The notes beneath the pieces are model-generated. The model saw only the letters and a list, made by a program, of their open reading frames with translations. It made no database searches and was not told the origin of the DNA. Shown piece after piece: positions 8,385 through 16,248 of a DNA stretch of 64,000 bases. The stretch spans positions 45,996-109,995 of the forward strand of contig CAYPWJ010000004.1 of assembly GCA_964414415.1 (NCBI GenBank), read 5' to 3'. How positions within the stretch are numbered: position 1 is the first letter of the stretch; every line of letters begins with the position of its first letter. This DNA comes from CAZESS01 sp964414415. GTDB taxonomy: Archaea > Thermoplasmatota > E2 > UBA202 > DSCA01. Position numbers and translations under genes: made by a program.

Positions 8385-8485
8385 TGTCGGGGGCGGGATC
8401 CGAACCCGCGACCTCCTGATATCCCAGCGAACCCTTGAGCTGTGCTTATGAGTCAGGTGCTCTAACCAGGCTGAGCCACCCCGAC
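8385..8485 (-). tRNA. tRNA-Met (CAT), elongator type, with about 26-nt intron
   Basis: The acceptor arms GTCGGGG and CCCCGAC pair perfectly, the D arm is GCTCAGCCTGGTTAGAGC and the T arm GCGGGTTCGGATCCCGC. The anticodon stem CCTGA/TCAGG encloses CTCATAA, interrupted after position 37 by about 26 nt. The lack of three G-C pairs in the anticodon stem argues against the initiator. A tRNA-Ile2 with lysidine-like (agmatidine) C34 cannot be excluded. No CCA is encoded. No TATA box lies just upstream, so it may be cotranscribed with the zinc-ribbon gene at 8518-8643. Confidence 0.88.
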
Positions 8486-8517
8486 AGTGCGATGCCGGCT
8501 ACGCCGGCGATGCAGCG

Positions 8518-8643
8518 TCAGCGCTTCTCCACGGTGTAGCCGCAGTGTGTGCACTTCCATTTCTCGAATACGTCGTGCTCAAAGGAGAACGGCACCAGTG
8601 AGCCATCCTCGCATTCCGGACACGGCGGAAAGATGTTTGCTAT
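8518..8643 (-). CDS. 41-residue zinc-ribbon protein with an apparent ATA start
   Basis: The frame encodes two knuckles, CPECEDGSLVPF and CTHCGYTVEKR, separated by about 18 residues: a complete small zinc ribbon. No ATG, GTG or TTG lies between the upstream in-frame TGA and the first Cys. The best initiation site is ATA at 8643, preceded by GAGGTGA with 4-nt spacing. A TATA-like TTTAAAAAA (about 8671-8680) is correctly placed. It ends 32 nt before tRNA-Met on the same strand. A sequencing error or an unseen start would be the alternative explanation. Confidence 0.6.
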   Translation of the reverse strand: MANIFPPCPECEDGSLVPFSFEHDVFEKWKCTHCGYTVEKR

Positions 8644-8730
8644 CGTATCACCTCAAAAGGGAAAAACAGTCTGTTTTTTAAACATATCGCTCGGGGACAA
8701 GGTTTTATGGCTGGGCTGCATTACACATCC

Positions 8731-9402
8731 ATGCAAACACCGGCTGTCGTGGTCAACGTCAAGACCTACAAGAAAGGAACAGGAGAACATGCAGTCACGC
8801 TGGCCCAGACGATGCAGCAGGTACACGACGACACCGGCGCTTCACTTGTCATCGCGGTGCAGGCGACCGACCTCTACCGGGTGGCACAGACGGTTGACAT
8901 TCCTGTTTTTGCGCAGCATATGGACGCCGTCGGCTACGGCAGCCACACCGGCTGGACGCTGCCGGAGGCACTCGTTGAGGTGGGAGCAGACGGCGTCCTG
9001 CTCAATCACTCTGAGCATCGCCTCCAGGTCGACCGTATCGCCGCGGCGGTGGAGCGGGCGCGGGAGCTCGGGCTTGCAGCGATCGTCTGCGCCGACACGC
9101 CAGGGGTTGCAGGCGCGATGGCAGCGCTGCATCCAACGGCGGTGGCGATAGAGCCGCCGGAGCTCATCGGCGGCGACGTCTCGGTGACGACGGCCGACCC
9201 GGACGTCGTGACGCGGTCGGTCGCCAGGGCGCAGCAGGTAGCGCAGGGCGTGCAGGTGCTCTGCGGCGCGGGTGTCAAGACCGCCGACGATGTGACGGCG
9301 GCCATGGAGCTCGGCACCGTCGGGGTGCTGCTGGCCAGCGGCGTCGTTAAGGCCGACGAGCCGGAGACGGTGCTGCGGGAGCTCGCCGGGGCAGTGGTAT
9401 GA
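8731..9402 (+). CDS. tpiA: Triosephosphate isomerase
   Basis: This 223-residue protein has the short archaeal TIM-barrel form. Substrate-binding Asn and Lys are in VVVNVKTYKKG, the catalytic His region in LLNHSEHRL, the loop in CADTPGVAG and the catalytic Glu in AIEPPELIGG. It interconverts dihydroxyacetone phosphate and glyceraldehyde-3-phosphate. An ATG at 8707 adds 8 residues that archaeal homologues lack, so 8731 is chosen. The end overlaps the next gene by 4 nt (ATGA), which couples it to the pyrimidine reductase. Confidence 0.92.
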   Translation: MQTPAVVVNVKTYKKGTGEHAVTLAQTMQQVHDDTGASLVIAVQATDLYRVAQTVDIPVFAQHMDAVGYGSHTGWTLPEALVEVGADGVLLNHSEHRLQVDRIAAAVERARELGLAAIVCADTPGVAGAMAALHPTAVAIEPPELIGGDVSVTTADPDVVTRSVARAQQVAQGVQVLCGAGVKTADDVTAAMELGTVGVLLASGVVKADEPETVLRELAGAVV

Positions 9403-10055
9403 AGCCGCATGTCCACGTGAACTGTGCGATGTCGCTCGACGGCAAAATCGCGCTGGCAACCAGGGAACAGGTCCGTATCTCGAGCGAGGAGGACATGGCG
9501 CGGGTGCATCGGCTGCGCAGTGAATGCGACGGGATACTGGTCGGCGTGGGCACCGTGCTGACGGATGACCCAAAGCTGACGGTCAAAGAAAAATACGTCG
9601 CGGCACCGACGCAGCCGCTCCGCGTTATCCTGGACAGCCAGCTGCGGACGCCCGACGACGCGGCGGTGATGAACGACGCGGCACCGACGCTCATCGCCAC
9701 CTGCCGGCGGTCGTGCACACACGGCGGGGTTGAGGCGGTCACATGCGGCAACGGACGGGTCGACCTGTCGATGCTGCTGTCGCTGCTCTATGAGCGGGGC
9801 GTCAAGCGGCTGCTGGTCGAGGGCGGCGGGACGGTCATCCATTCGTTTTTGCAGGCCGGGCTCGTTGATGCGCTGACGGTCTACGTCGCCCCGATGGTCA
9901 TCGGCGGCAGCGGGACGCCGACGATGGCGGACGGCGACGGCGCCTCCCTACCGGAGCAGATCATTAACCTGGCATTCGACGACGTCGAGCGGCTGGGTGA
10001 CGGGCTGCTGCTGACGCTGCATCCCTCAGTCGCCAATGACCTGGACCAAGAGTGA
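9399..10055 (+). CDS. RibD C-terminal-type reductase, probable 2,5-diamino-6-ribosylaminopyrimidinone 5'-phosphate reductase
   Basis: This 218-residue protein is the stand-alone reductase domain of the RibD/Rib7 family. It begins VNCAMSLDGKIA, has GILVGVGTVLTDDPKLT around residue 48, a PLRVILDS strand, and the NADPH/substrate-site LLVEGGGTVIHSFLQAGLVDAL about residue 145. In archaea this enzyme makes the ribityl intermediate for riboflavin and F420. It is translationally coupled to tpiA. Its 3' end overlaps the opposite-strand YjbQ gene by 30 nt. Confidence 0.87.
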   Translation: MKPHVHVNCAMSLDGKIALATREQVRISSEEDMARVHRLRSECDGILVGVGTVLTDDPKLTVKEKYVAAPTQPLRVILDSQLRTPDDAAVMNDAAPTLIATCRRSCTHGGVEAVTCGNGRVDLSMLLSLLYERGVKRLLVEGGGTVIHSFLQAGLVDALTVYVAPMVIGGSGTPTMADGDGASLPEQIINLAFDDVERLGDGLLLTLHPSVANDLDQE

Positions 10056-10442
10056 ACGCTGCCGTGGCTTGACGTCGCATTCTATGAAGACGACCTGCTG
10101 CCAGGTGCCGAGCTGCAGCTGACCGTCTCGGACGGGCACCGTCAGGCCTGGTCCGATGAGGCTCGCGCGGACATGTGAATGGCCGTTGCCGTCGTGCCAG
10201 CGTTCCTCGTGCTTGTAGGCGACGTCACGCGGCGCGATGCGTTCAAGCGCCGCCGGCAGGTCCTGGAGCAGCCCTGGCTCGTGCTCGATGGTCGTCACGG
10301 CGCCGGTTGAGCCCGGGTTGAAGATACAGGCGATGCCGTTTTCGATGCCGGAGTCGCGAGCGGCCAGCTGCACTTCCTGTGAGATGTCGACGATGTCCAT
10401 CTCCTCGGTCTGCACCTCGATGGTATCCTGGTAGACTGCCAT
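10026..10442 (-). CDS. YjbQ/UPF0047 family protein
   Basis: This 138-residue protein has the conserved UPF0047 signatures: GIACIFNPGSTGAVTTIEHEPGLL (given here by its ends), NGHSHVRASLIGP with two His, and GTWQQVVFIECD-x-KPRQR at the end. Family members form trimers with a metal-like His cluster; some show weak thiamin phosphate synthase activity, but the physiological role is open. The Met at 10442 gives the family's usual length. Longer upstream readings on this strand run antisense through the next gene and are rejected. Confidence 0.9.
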   Translation of the reverse strand: MAVYQDTIEVQTEEMDIVDISQEVQLAARDSGIENGIACIFNPGSTGAVTTIEHEPGLLQDLPAALERIAPRDVAYKHEERWHDGNGHSHVRASLIGPGLTVPVRDGQLQLGTWQQVVFIECDVKPRQRSLLVQVIGD

Positions 10443-10520
10443 GTCGGTATAACGAAAAAGCCTACTAAAAAGGTTGGCTGGCACGGACAAGTCTTTAAAG
10501 GCGTGGTGTCTTCTCCTGCC

Positions 10521-11012
10521 ATGAACGTCGGCACGGACAGCTACGTGGCGCCATCCGCCGTGATGATCGGCGACGTGTCGCTGGGCGAGCGGTGCAGCGT
10601 CTGGGAGCACGCGGTCATCCGGGCGGACCTCAACAGCATCACGATCGGCAATGGAAGCAACGTGCAGGACTGCTGCGTGCTGCACGTGTCGCCGGACGAC
10701 CCCATTGTCATCGGCAGGGAGGTGTCCGTCGGCCACGCAGCAGTCGTCCACGGCGCCCGGGTCGACAGCGACTGCATCGTGGGTATCAACGCCACAGTGC
10801 TCAACGGCGTGCATGTCGAGGCAGGCTGCATCATCGCAGCCAATGCGGTCGTGCCGCCGGGAACGCATATCCCTGCCAACAGCCTCGCTGCCGGGGTCCC
10901 CGCGAAAGTGGTCAGACAGGACGAGGAACTGCTCGATGCCATCCGCGAAAACGCAGAGCATTACCATTACCTCCGGAAACGACATCTGGATGACGCATAT
11001 CGCCGCTTTTAG
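10521..11012 (+). CDS. Gamma-carbonic-anhydrase-like hexapeptide-repeat protein
   Basis: This 163-residue protein is a left-handed beta-helix made of hexapeptide repeats. The three metal-binding His positions of Cam/YrdA/PaaY proteins are visible in NVQDCCVLHVS, VSVGHAAVVHG. The end is a C-terminal amphipathic helix. Such proteins bind Zn or Fe at trimer interfaces; many hydrate CO2 and others are CoA-thioesterase-like, so the reaction is not certain. Met at 10521 is preferred to GTG at 10503. The stop overlaps the sulfotransferase stop by 4 nt (convergent). Confidence 0.88.
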   Translation: MNVGTDSYVAPSAVMIGDVSLGERCSVWEHAVIRADLNSITIGNGSNVQDCCVLHVSPDDPIVIGREVSVGHAAVVHGARVDSDCIVGINATVLNGVHVEAGCIIAANAVVPPGTHIPANSLAAGVPAKVVRQDEELLDAIRENAEHYHYLRKRHLDDAYRRF

Positions 11013-12148
11013 GGCTCATAGCCAAGCTCATCGAACGCAAAGCGCCACCGCCGGGCAACGCGCTCCTTCCACTCGCTGTCCAGGTCGTAGTGCCGCGCTG
11101 TGATGTATGACTGCGACGCGATGAACGATGCAAAGCGCTCCCGGCATGCCTGGAAGCCGTCGAGGGCCAGCGTGTCGTAGATGCGCTCGATCTGCTGCAG
11201 CGGCTCCCGGACGAACTGTTCATAGCCGACCTCGACGAGCTGCCCGTGGGGGATGCGCGAGCGATGAGTGAAATAGGAGCGATACAGTGCCTCGTACACG
11301 TCCAGGATTGCCTCCGTCATCTCCTCCTGTGATGGCGGGCGCTGGACCGCGTAACGCGGGAGCACCCGGGTCATGAACTTCATCATCGAGGCAAAGACGT
11401 CGTAGGGATTACGGTGGATGTGGACGAACCGGGCGTCGGGGAACATGTCGAGGAGCACCGGCACCCTCGCTGTATTTGCAGGGTTTTTGAGGACCAGCCG
11501 GCGGCCGTCCCAGTAAAAGGTGAGTTTCTTGAGGAAGCGACGGTAGGTGCGGCGCCATGCCGCCCGGATGCGGGGCGGCGACTCGTCGAGGCAGACGACG
11601 CGGTTGTAGAAGCGCATGTTGCGGGGGAAAATCCAGCCGTTGTAGTAGGCGTAGGGCGTCAGCGAGCCGAGGGCGTATTCCTCCTCCTGCGGCAGGTCTG
11701 CACCCATGGGCACCTCGTCCATCGGCCGCGTTTCCGGAATGCTCGCCGCAACGATTGACTTCAGCCCCGGGTTGCCGAGGAACGCCCCCGGCACGAGGGA
11801 ATGGAAGGTGGAACAGTAGCCGAACTGCTCGTCGATGGAGAACAGGTTGTGGAGGTAAGTGGTCCCGCTCCGCCAGTGACCGACGATGAACAGCGGCTGC
11901 CGCTCGATATCTGTACCGGCGACGGCGCTGCCGTAGCGGACGGTGTCCAGCAGCCGGAACGGCGCCAGGACAGTGCTTATGGCAGCGGCATAAAGCAGCC
12001 GGGGCAGATATCGACCTGCGACGGCGAAACGGTTCTGCGCAAGCAGCCGGAGAAACGTTGTCGTATTGGCGCCGGCCAGTGGCTCGTACATGACGTCGAA
12101 GACGTCCTCCATGATGTCCCACTCCATGGTCTCACAATTGATGTACAT
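11009..12148 (-). CDS. Sulfotransferase family protein
   Basis: This 379-residue protein has both PAPS-binding motifs of the sulfotransferase fold. The 5'-phosphosulfate loop GHWRSGTTYLHN is around residue 90 and the 3'-phosphate motif FVHIHRNPYDVFAS around residue 250. It transfers sulfate from PAPS to an unknown acceptor, plausibly a glycan or lipid given the glycosyltransferase genes next to it. The start is uncertain. A TATA-like CTATTTTAAGG at 12153-12163 is too close to Met 12148 and would fit a leaderless start at the Met 7 codons downstream (12127). A copy of the 26-bp element lies at 12175-12200. Confidence 0.82.
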   Translation of the reverse strand: MYINCETMEWDIMEDVFDVMYEPLAGANTTTFLRLLAQNRFAVAGRYLPRLLYAAAISTVLAPFRLLDTVRYGSAVAGTDIERQPLFIVGHWRSGTTYLHNLFSIDEQFGYCSTFHSLVPGAFLGNPGLKSIVAASIPETRPMDEVPMGADLPQEEEYALGSLTPYAYYNGWIFPRNMRFYNRVVCLDESPPRIRAAWRRTYRRFLKKLTFYWDGRRLVLKNPANTARVPVLLDMFPDARFVHIHRNPYDVFASMMKFMTRVLPRYAVQRPPSQEEMTEAILDVYEALYRSYFTHRSRIPHGQLVEVGYEQFVREPLQQIERIYDTLALDGFQACRERFASFIASQSYITARHYDLDSEWKERVARRWRFAFDELGYEP

Positions 12149-12174
12149 ATGCCTTAAAATAGTTGCCGCCCACA

Positions 12175-12200
12175 CCCACACCCCCCCATTTCCACTGGAA
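12175..12200 (+). repeat. 26-bp dispersed intergenic element, copy A
   Basis: CCCACACCCC, then CCCA, then TTTCCACTGGAA. The same element is at 17643-17668 and, inverted, at 22191-22216; only the four central bases differ. The right end TTCCACTGGAA is a near-perfect palindrome. This copy lies 26 nt upstream of the sulfotransferase start. Confidence 0.8.
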
Positions 12201-12238
12201 CCGCTGCAGGGGCGAGGTAGGCCCCTGCACAACAGCGG
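12201..12238. other. Stem-loop beside repeat copy A
   Basis: Outer arms CCGCTG (12201-12206) and CAGCGG (12233-12238) enclose inner arms GCAGGGGC (12206-12213) and GCCCCTGC (12221-12228). There is no T-run after it, so a simple terminator is not obvious. A further weaker stem (CCCTCC/GGGAGG, about 12325-12341) lies between this and the next gene end. Confidence 0.55.
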
Positions 12239-12383
12239 CGCGTCAGAAACCATCAAAATATCCCTGGCCCTTCAGACGCAGCCGATGACCTCAGATAACC
12301 GAGCGGCAGCAAGGCGCCATCATTCCCTCCATCAGGGAGGACATCCATTCCCCAGAGCCGCTGCCGCCGCGCCGCCAAGCCGG

Positions 12384-14192
12384 CTAGGGAGGAGACGCTT
12401 CCCAAACCCCGTGTCGCTCGATGTACGTCCAGTTGACCCGATATATCTCGGCCCAGTGCGTCGTCTCCCCATCCTCATTGACCATCGACGTGTTGTAAAT
12501 CCGGGTAAAAGGTTTTTCCCGGAATTTCGCGTACGACGCATTGGTAAAGTTGACGGACGGATTCCACGCCTTCAACATGACGCCGCTGTCGCACATGATA
12601 TCATCGATAAACACGTAGGAGACACGGGTGTAATTCTCTTTTTCCCCCCGCAGGTCCCCAATACACGCCGTCCAGTTAGTCGCCCTCCAGAGCTCATCTG
12701 TCCTGTCATAGGTAATATTGAAACCATACGCCCACGCCACCTGGGAAAGCCGATGATCGGAGGCAACCGTGGCATTGGCAGGCAGATGCTCCCTTGCCCA
12801 CCCCATCGCCGTAAAACAGCAGCGGGGAATGGACTCATTATACAGATTCAGGGAAGCCTGCGAGGGATATACTGATGCAGCATTGGTAAGAAAGAGCACG
12901 GCGACAACGCCAACGGCGATTGCCCGCTTTTTCGTAACGACCCGTGCTATCGGTCGCCGGATCCCGCCGGATAGAGAGAGACCATCGAAAAATTGCTGTA
13001 TCCCCACGGCCGCCAGAACGCAGAGAGGAACAGCAAGGTACTCCAGATGACGATCCGGATAAAGCGTCGTATTCCAGGAGAGAAAAGAATATACGAACGA
13101 GGCGAGAATCCCCACCGTCCATCCCCGTACCACGTACCCATTATCCTCCAGCCTCATGTGCCTGAAGCCGAGTAACGAGAATGCAGCAACGCCTACAAGG
13201 GGAAGCGAATAAAGAACAGAGGCAACAGTCAGATGAACGTCTGTCCGGGGGATGCCCACCAGCGCAAACGCCACCAGCACAGCGGAGACGAATCCGAAAA
13301 CCGCTACGAGCAGGATAATATTCCCCTTCATCGACGGCGCACCCGGGGAAACAGATATATGAGATTTTTTTATGAACGAGGCGAAAACCGGCAGCAGTAG
13401 AAACACTCCAAATGAGAGCGCCATCGTGGTGGGCGCATCGAAGGGAAGGCCGGATCCTACAAACCGCATGACAGGCGTCGCTACATACGCCCAGTAGGCA
13501 AACGTAGCGGTGAGCAGGAAAGCCATGTAACAGCTATTGCGGAGCAGATGAGACCGCCGACCAGCGCCGGTGAGTTCCTTAAAGAAAATGACAGAAAAGA
13601 CAGAGATAATATAAAAATACGTGGTAAGATGATGCGAGCAAATTAAAAAAACAGTCGCCCCGACAAGGGGGACAACATACATCCGGTTTTTTTGATATCG
13701 AATGAAGAAAAGCATCGAGAGTAAAAAGAAAAAGTGACCGATGGTGAGTGGATACGCATGGCTTGTCTGGTAGGCGTGGACCGACGTGACGGAGAGAAAA
13801 GCAGCGGCGAGAAGCCCCACCGTCTTTTCCCCGGTAAGAGAGGTAACGATGTAGTAGAGAATAACCACCGTCAGGCCGCCGAAGACCGGAATAGCCTGTG
13901 CCAGCAGTTCCATGACCCCTATATTGGTAATCGAATAGAGAGCACCCACGATGAGATAGAGGACTGGAAAATAATTATAGGAAGCCCCCCATCCGTCATA
14001 CGGGACAAATATCCCCTCCGAGGCAATGACCTGCTCGGCGATCCCATAATATATGCCAAAATCATTTCCCCACCCCTGATTCAGCAAGGCAGGAACCGAC
14101 CGGATTACAATGGCAGCCGCTGCTATAGCAGCCAGGCCGAGAGACCACCTATGTGCTTTTACCCTGGAAAGGAGAGAGCGTGACCTGCCCAT
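12384..14192 (-). CDS. Polytopic membrane protein, GT-C glycosyltransferase-like
   Basis: This 602-residue protein has about 11-12 hydrophobic segments in the first 430 residues and a soluble C-terminal domain of about 170 residues with many N-glycosylation sequons (NIT, NWT, NYT, NFT, NTS). This layout matches GT-C enzymes (PMT, AglB or ArnT-like), which use lipid-phosphate sugars. The first large loop has GNDFGIYYGIAEQVI, where the acidic residue may be the GT-C catalytic site. No WWDXG motif is present, so it is not the standard AglB. Moderately lower GC than its neighbours suggests a glycosylation island with the GT4 gene at 14421. Confidence 0.65.
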   Translation of the reverse strand: MGRSRSLLSRVKAHRWSLGLAAIAAAAIVIRSVPALLNQGWGNDFGIYYGIAEQVIASEGIFVPYDGWGASYNYFPVLYLIVGALYSITNIGVMELLAQAIPVFGGLTVVILYYIVTSLTGEKTVGLLAAAFLSVTSVHAYQTSHAYPLTIGHFFFLLSMLFFIRYQKNRMYVVPLVGATVFLICSHHLTTYFYIISVFSVIFFKELTGAGRRSHLLRNSCYMAFLLTATFAYWAYVATPVMRFVGSGLPFDAPTTMALSFGVFLLLPVFASFIKKSHISVSPGAPSMKGNIILLVAVFGFVSAVLVAFALVGIPRTDVHLTVASVLYSLPLVGVAAFSLLGFRHMRLEDNGYVVRGWTVGILASFVYSFLSWNTTLYPDRHLEYLAVPLCVLAAVGIQQFFDGLSLSGGIRRPIARVVTKKRAIAVGVVAVLFLTNAASVYPSQASLNLYNESIPRCCFTAMGWAREHLPANATVASDHRLSQVAWAYGFNITYDRTDELWRATNWTACIGDLRGEKENYTRVSYVFIDDIMCDSGVMLKAWNPSVNFTNASYAKFREKPFTRIYNTSMVNEDGETTHWAEIYRVNWTYIERHGVWEASPP

Positions 14193-14323
14193 TTAAAAGA
14201 TGGAACTGGCGGTCATTTATATGGTTTGTTGTTTTTGTTGCTGCAGGCCTGGTGATGCAGTGGTGGCGTCCACACGCCGCCTCCCCACAGCCCTTTGAGG
14301 AGACGCAAAAACCCGAAAGGTGA
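14180..14323 (+). CDS. Possible 47-residue single-pass membrane protein
   Basis: A GTG at 14180, preceded by GGAGAG with about 5-nt spacing, opens a frame with a basic N-terminus, one hydrophobic segment (SFIWFVVFVAAGLVM) and a hydrophilic tail. It overlaps the first codons of the divergent GT-C gene by 13 nt, which is unusual, so it may be chance. There is no homology I recognise. Confidence 0.3.
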   Translation: MTCPFKRWNWRSFIWFVVFVAAGLVMQWWRPHAASPQPFEETQKPER

Positions 14324-14420
14324 GACACCCCGATGAAAAACCTATTAAAAAAGAGCAGGCTTACATGCGAAAGATGACCACACGCCCTCAAACGGCAAAA
14401 AACCATCACGGTGCCCCATC

Positions 14421-15506
14421 ATGAAAATATGTCATATAAATCCATTTTTTTACCCCTATTTTGGCGGTATAGAGAGAAGAATATATCACATCTGCAAGCG
14501 ATTAGCCGACGACCACGAGGTGTGGGTTCTCACGTCCCGCCTCGAGGGAACAGAAAAACAAGAAAAGCTGGACGGCATCAAGATTATTCGTGTTGAAACA
14601 GCGCTGCTCCCCATCTACAATCCTCCCGTCATTCTGAGCAGCGGAATATATCAGCGGGTGAAGGAACTGGAGCCAGACATAATAGATTTCCACTACCGAT
14701 GGGCACCGGATTACACGCGCGCCGTAAAAAAACTCAGTCGCCGTTTCCCCGTCGTCTTTACCTTCCATAACGATTTCGGCGAAGGCACCGGATTGATAGG
14801 CGCCGTGAGCAAGATAAACGACATGCTGTTTCAACGGTTCCTGCAGCACCACGCTGCAAAAATAGTATGTATAAGCGACTATGTGCAGGAGCGACTTCGC
14901 AGAAGAGGGATAGCGAAGGAGAAACTGGCGACCATCCGGAACGGCATCGAATTGGACCATACCGGCAATCCAGGGCACGACGGCGCGTATTTGCTCTACA
15001 TAGGACGGCTCGTAAAAACGAAAGGAGTCCAACATCTCATCCAAGCGCACGCAGCGGCAGGTGTCCCTTTACCGTTAAAAATCTGCGGGGAAGGACCACA
15101 GCGTGATCGGCTGCAGGCGCTCTCTGAGGAGCTTGACAGCGACGTCGAATTTTTGGGATGGGTATCGGAACGACGGAAGAAGGAATTACTCCGTGCGTGC
15201 ACGGCTTTTGTGCTCCCCTCGATCTTTGAGTCCTTCGGCATCGTACTTCTGGAGGCAATGAGAGCTGCGTGCCCGATCATCGCGACAGATGTAGGAGGGA
15301 TCCCTGAGGTGGTTAACGGTGCAGCCGTACTGGTGGAGCCGCAATCGCCGCAGCAGCTCGCTGATGCAATCACCCAGATATGCAGTGACCGAGAGGCGCG
15401 AGAAACGCTGAGCCGGAGAGCCTCAGATCGGATACAACAATTTACGTGGGATAAAATATGTGGCGACACCCTCCAGCTTTATAGAGAGGTCATCGGGAGG
15501 AGATAG
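14421..15506 (+). CDS. GT4-family glycosyltransferase
   Basis: This 361-residue GT-B enzyme has an N-terminal Rossmann domain starting MKICHINPFFYPYFGGIERRI, whose Gly-Gly-Ile/Val-Glu loop is typical of family 4. The C-terminal donor domain has LLYIGRLVKTKG, LKICGEGP and the retaining EX7E motif in PSIFESFGIVLLEAM (about residue 265-279). It transfers a sugar from a nucleotide donor, probably to a lipid-linked or surface glycan. No membrane segment is present. Its start is close to the divergent GT-C gene. The 3' end overlaps the VTT gene by 17 nt. Confidence 0.88.
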   Translation: MKICHINPFFYPYFGGIERRIYHICKRLADDHEVWVLTSRLEGTEKQEKLDGIKIIRVETALLPIYNPPVILSSGIYQRVKELEPDIIDFHYRWAPDYTRAVKKLSRRFPVVFTFHNDFGEGTGLIGAVSKINDMLFQRFLQHHAAKIVCISDYVQERLRRRGIAKEKLATIRNGIELDHTGNPGHDGAYLLYIGRLVKTKGVQHLIQAHAAAGVPLPLKICGEGPQRDRLQALSEELDSDVEFLGWVSERRKKELLRACTAFVLPSIFESFGIVLLEAMRAACPIIATDVGGIPEVVNGAAVLVEPQSPQQLADAITQICSDREARETLSRRASDRIQQFTWDKICGDTLQLYREVIGRR

Positions 15507-16074
15507 TTGCTTTTTTCCTTCTTTTTTGAATAGCGGAGGATATGAAGCTGATGAGGATGACGGCGCCCACCAGCCCCCACGTCACCTTTGACGCCATGTC
15601 GTTTGTAAGATAGGTGTAGAAAAGACCTGAGAACGTCAGCAGTATGACGTAGTAGAGGAAGCCGCTGGCTATGGTGTATACCATTGACCGTTTGTAATCC
15701 CAGTTGCAGGCAGCTATAAAAGCCCCCATAAAGGGAATGACGGGAGCAAAGCGATTCACAAGGATTATTTTTTCATCCTCGAAGACGAGAAATGCAACGT
15801 ATTTTTGTATTATCTTCTGGATGAATTGCGGTGTTTTGGTCTTGGCGACCAGCAGGAACAGGATTGTGTTCCCGACGACCTCCCCGACAAGGGCCATGCC
15901 CAGCAGTCCCGTCGCCCACGGCACCGTGGGGCGGGCCATAAAAAGAATTAAAATAAAAATTTCGGGAAAAAGCGGGGCGATACTGGAGTCTATCACAAAT
16001 ATTAAAAACAATCCAAAGAGGATGGCGACGGGCCCAAACTGCTGGAAAAAGTCGAGGAGGACATCTGCAATCAT
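15490..16074 (-). CDS. VTT/DedA-like (SNARE-associated) membrane protein
   Basis: This 194-residue protein has four to five hydrophobic segments and the VTT-domain pattern. A re-entrant Gly/Pro-rich stretch (IAPLFPEIFILILF) is followed by GMALVGEVVGNTILFLLVAKT and VNRFAPVIPFMGAFIAACNWDYKRS, where Phe-x-Arg-x2-Pro...Gly is the family core. DedA/VTT proteins act in lipid scrambling or export of lipid carriers, which would fit the neighbouring glycosyltransferases. The C-terminus is Lys/Arg-rich and cytoplasmic. Confidence 0.75.
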   Translation of the reverse strand: MIADVLLDFFQQFGPVAILFGLFLIFVIDSSIAPLFPEIFILILFMARPTVPWATGLLGMALVGEVVGNTILFLLVAKTKTPQFIQKIIQKYVAFLVFEDEKIILVNRFAPVIPFMGAFIAACNWDYKRSMVYTIASGFLYYVILLTFSGLFYTYLTNDMASKVTWGLVGAVILISFISSAIQKRRKKATISSR

Positions 16075-16083
16075 GGAGAGGCG

Positions 16084-16248
16084 CTACAGCTGAAACACTG
16101 CCATCGAGTTGTCCGGCCCGTCGTCGCTCCTCGACTCATATATCTTCGCTCCGTCCATCCACGCCGTAGTATGAATATCTCGTTGCTTTAATACTTTTAG
16201 TATTGAAGGCCCGTCGAGGATGACAGCCGGCGGCGCTCTATACTCCAT
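16084..16248 (-). CDS. 54-residue protein coupled to the lipocalin gene, unknown
   Basis: Its ATG overlaps the stop of the lipocalin-like gene (TGATG, 16250-16246), a coupling arrangement. The peptide is soluble, with DGPSILKVLKQRDIHTTAWMDG in the middle (one strand-helix-strand guess) and a hydrophobic end. It has no signal peptide, Cys or known motif. The exact junction and absence of rare codons support a real gene. The alternative is an accidental frame. Confidence 0.45.
   Translation of the reverse strand: MEYRAPPAVILDGPSILKVLKQRDIHTTAWMDGAKIYESRSDDGPDNSMAVFQL

Noticed and set aside
10443..10985. Upstream extension of the YjbQ frame
   Set aside because: Runs antisense through the gamma-carbonic-anhydrase gene and is not part of the YjbQ family.
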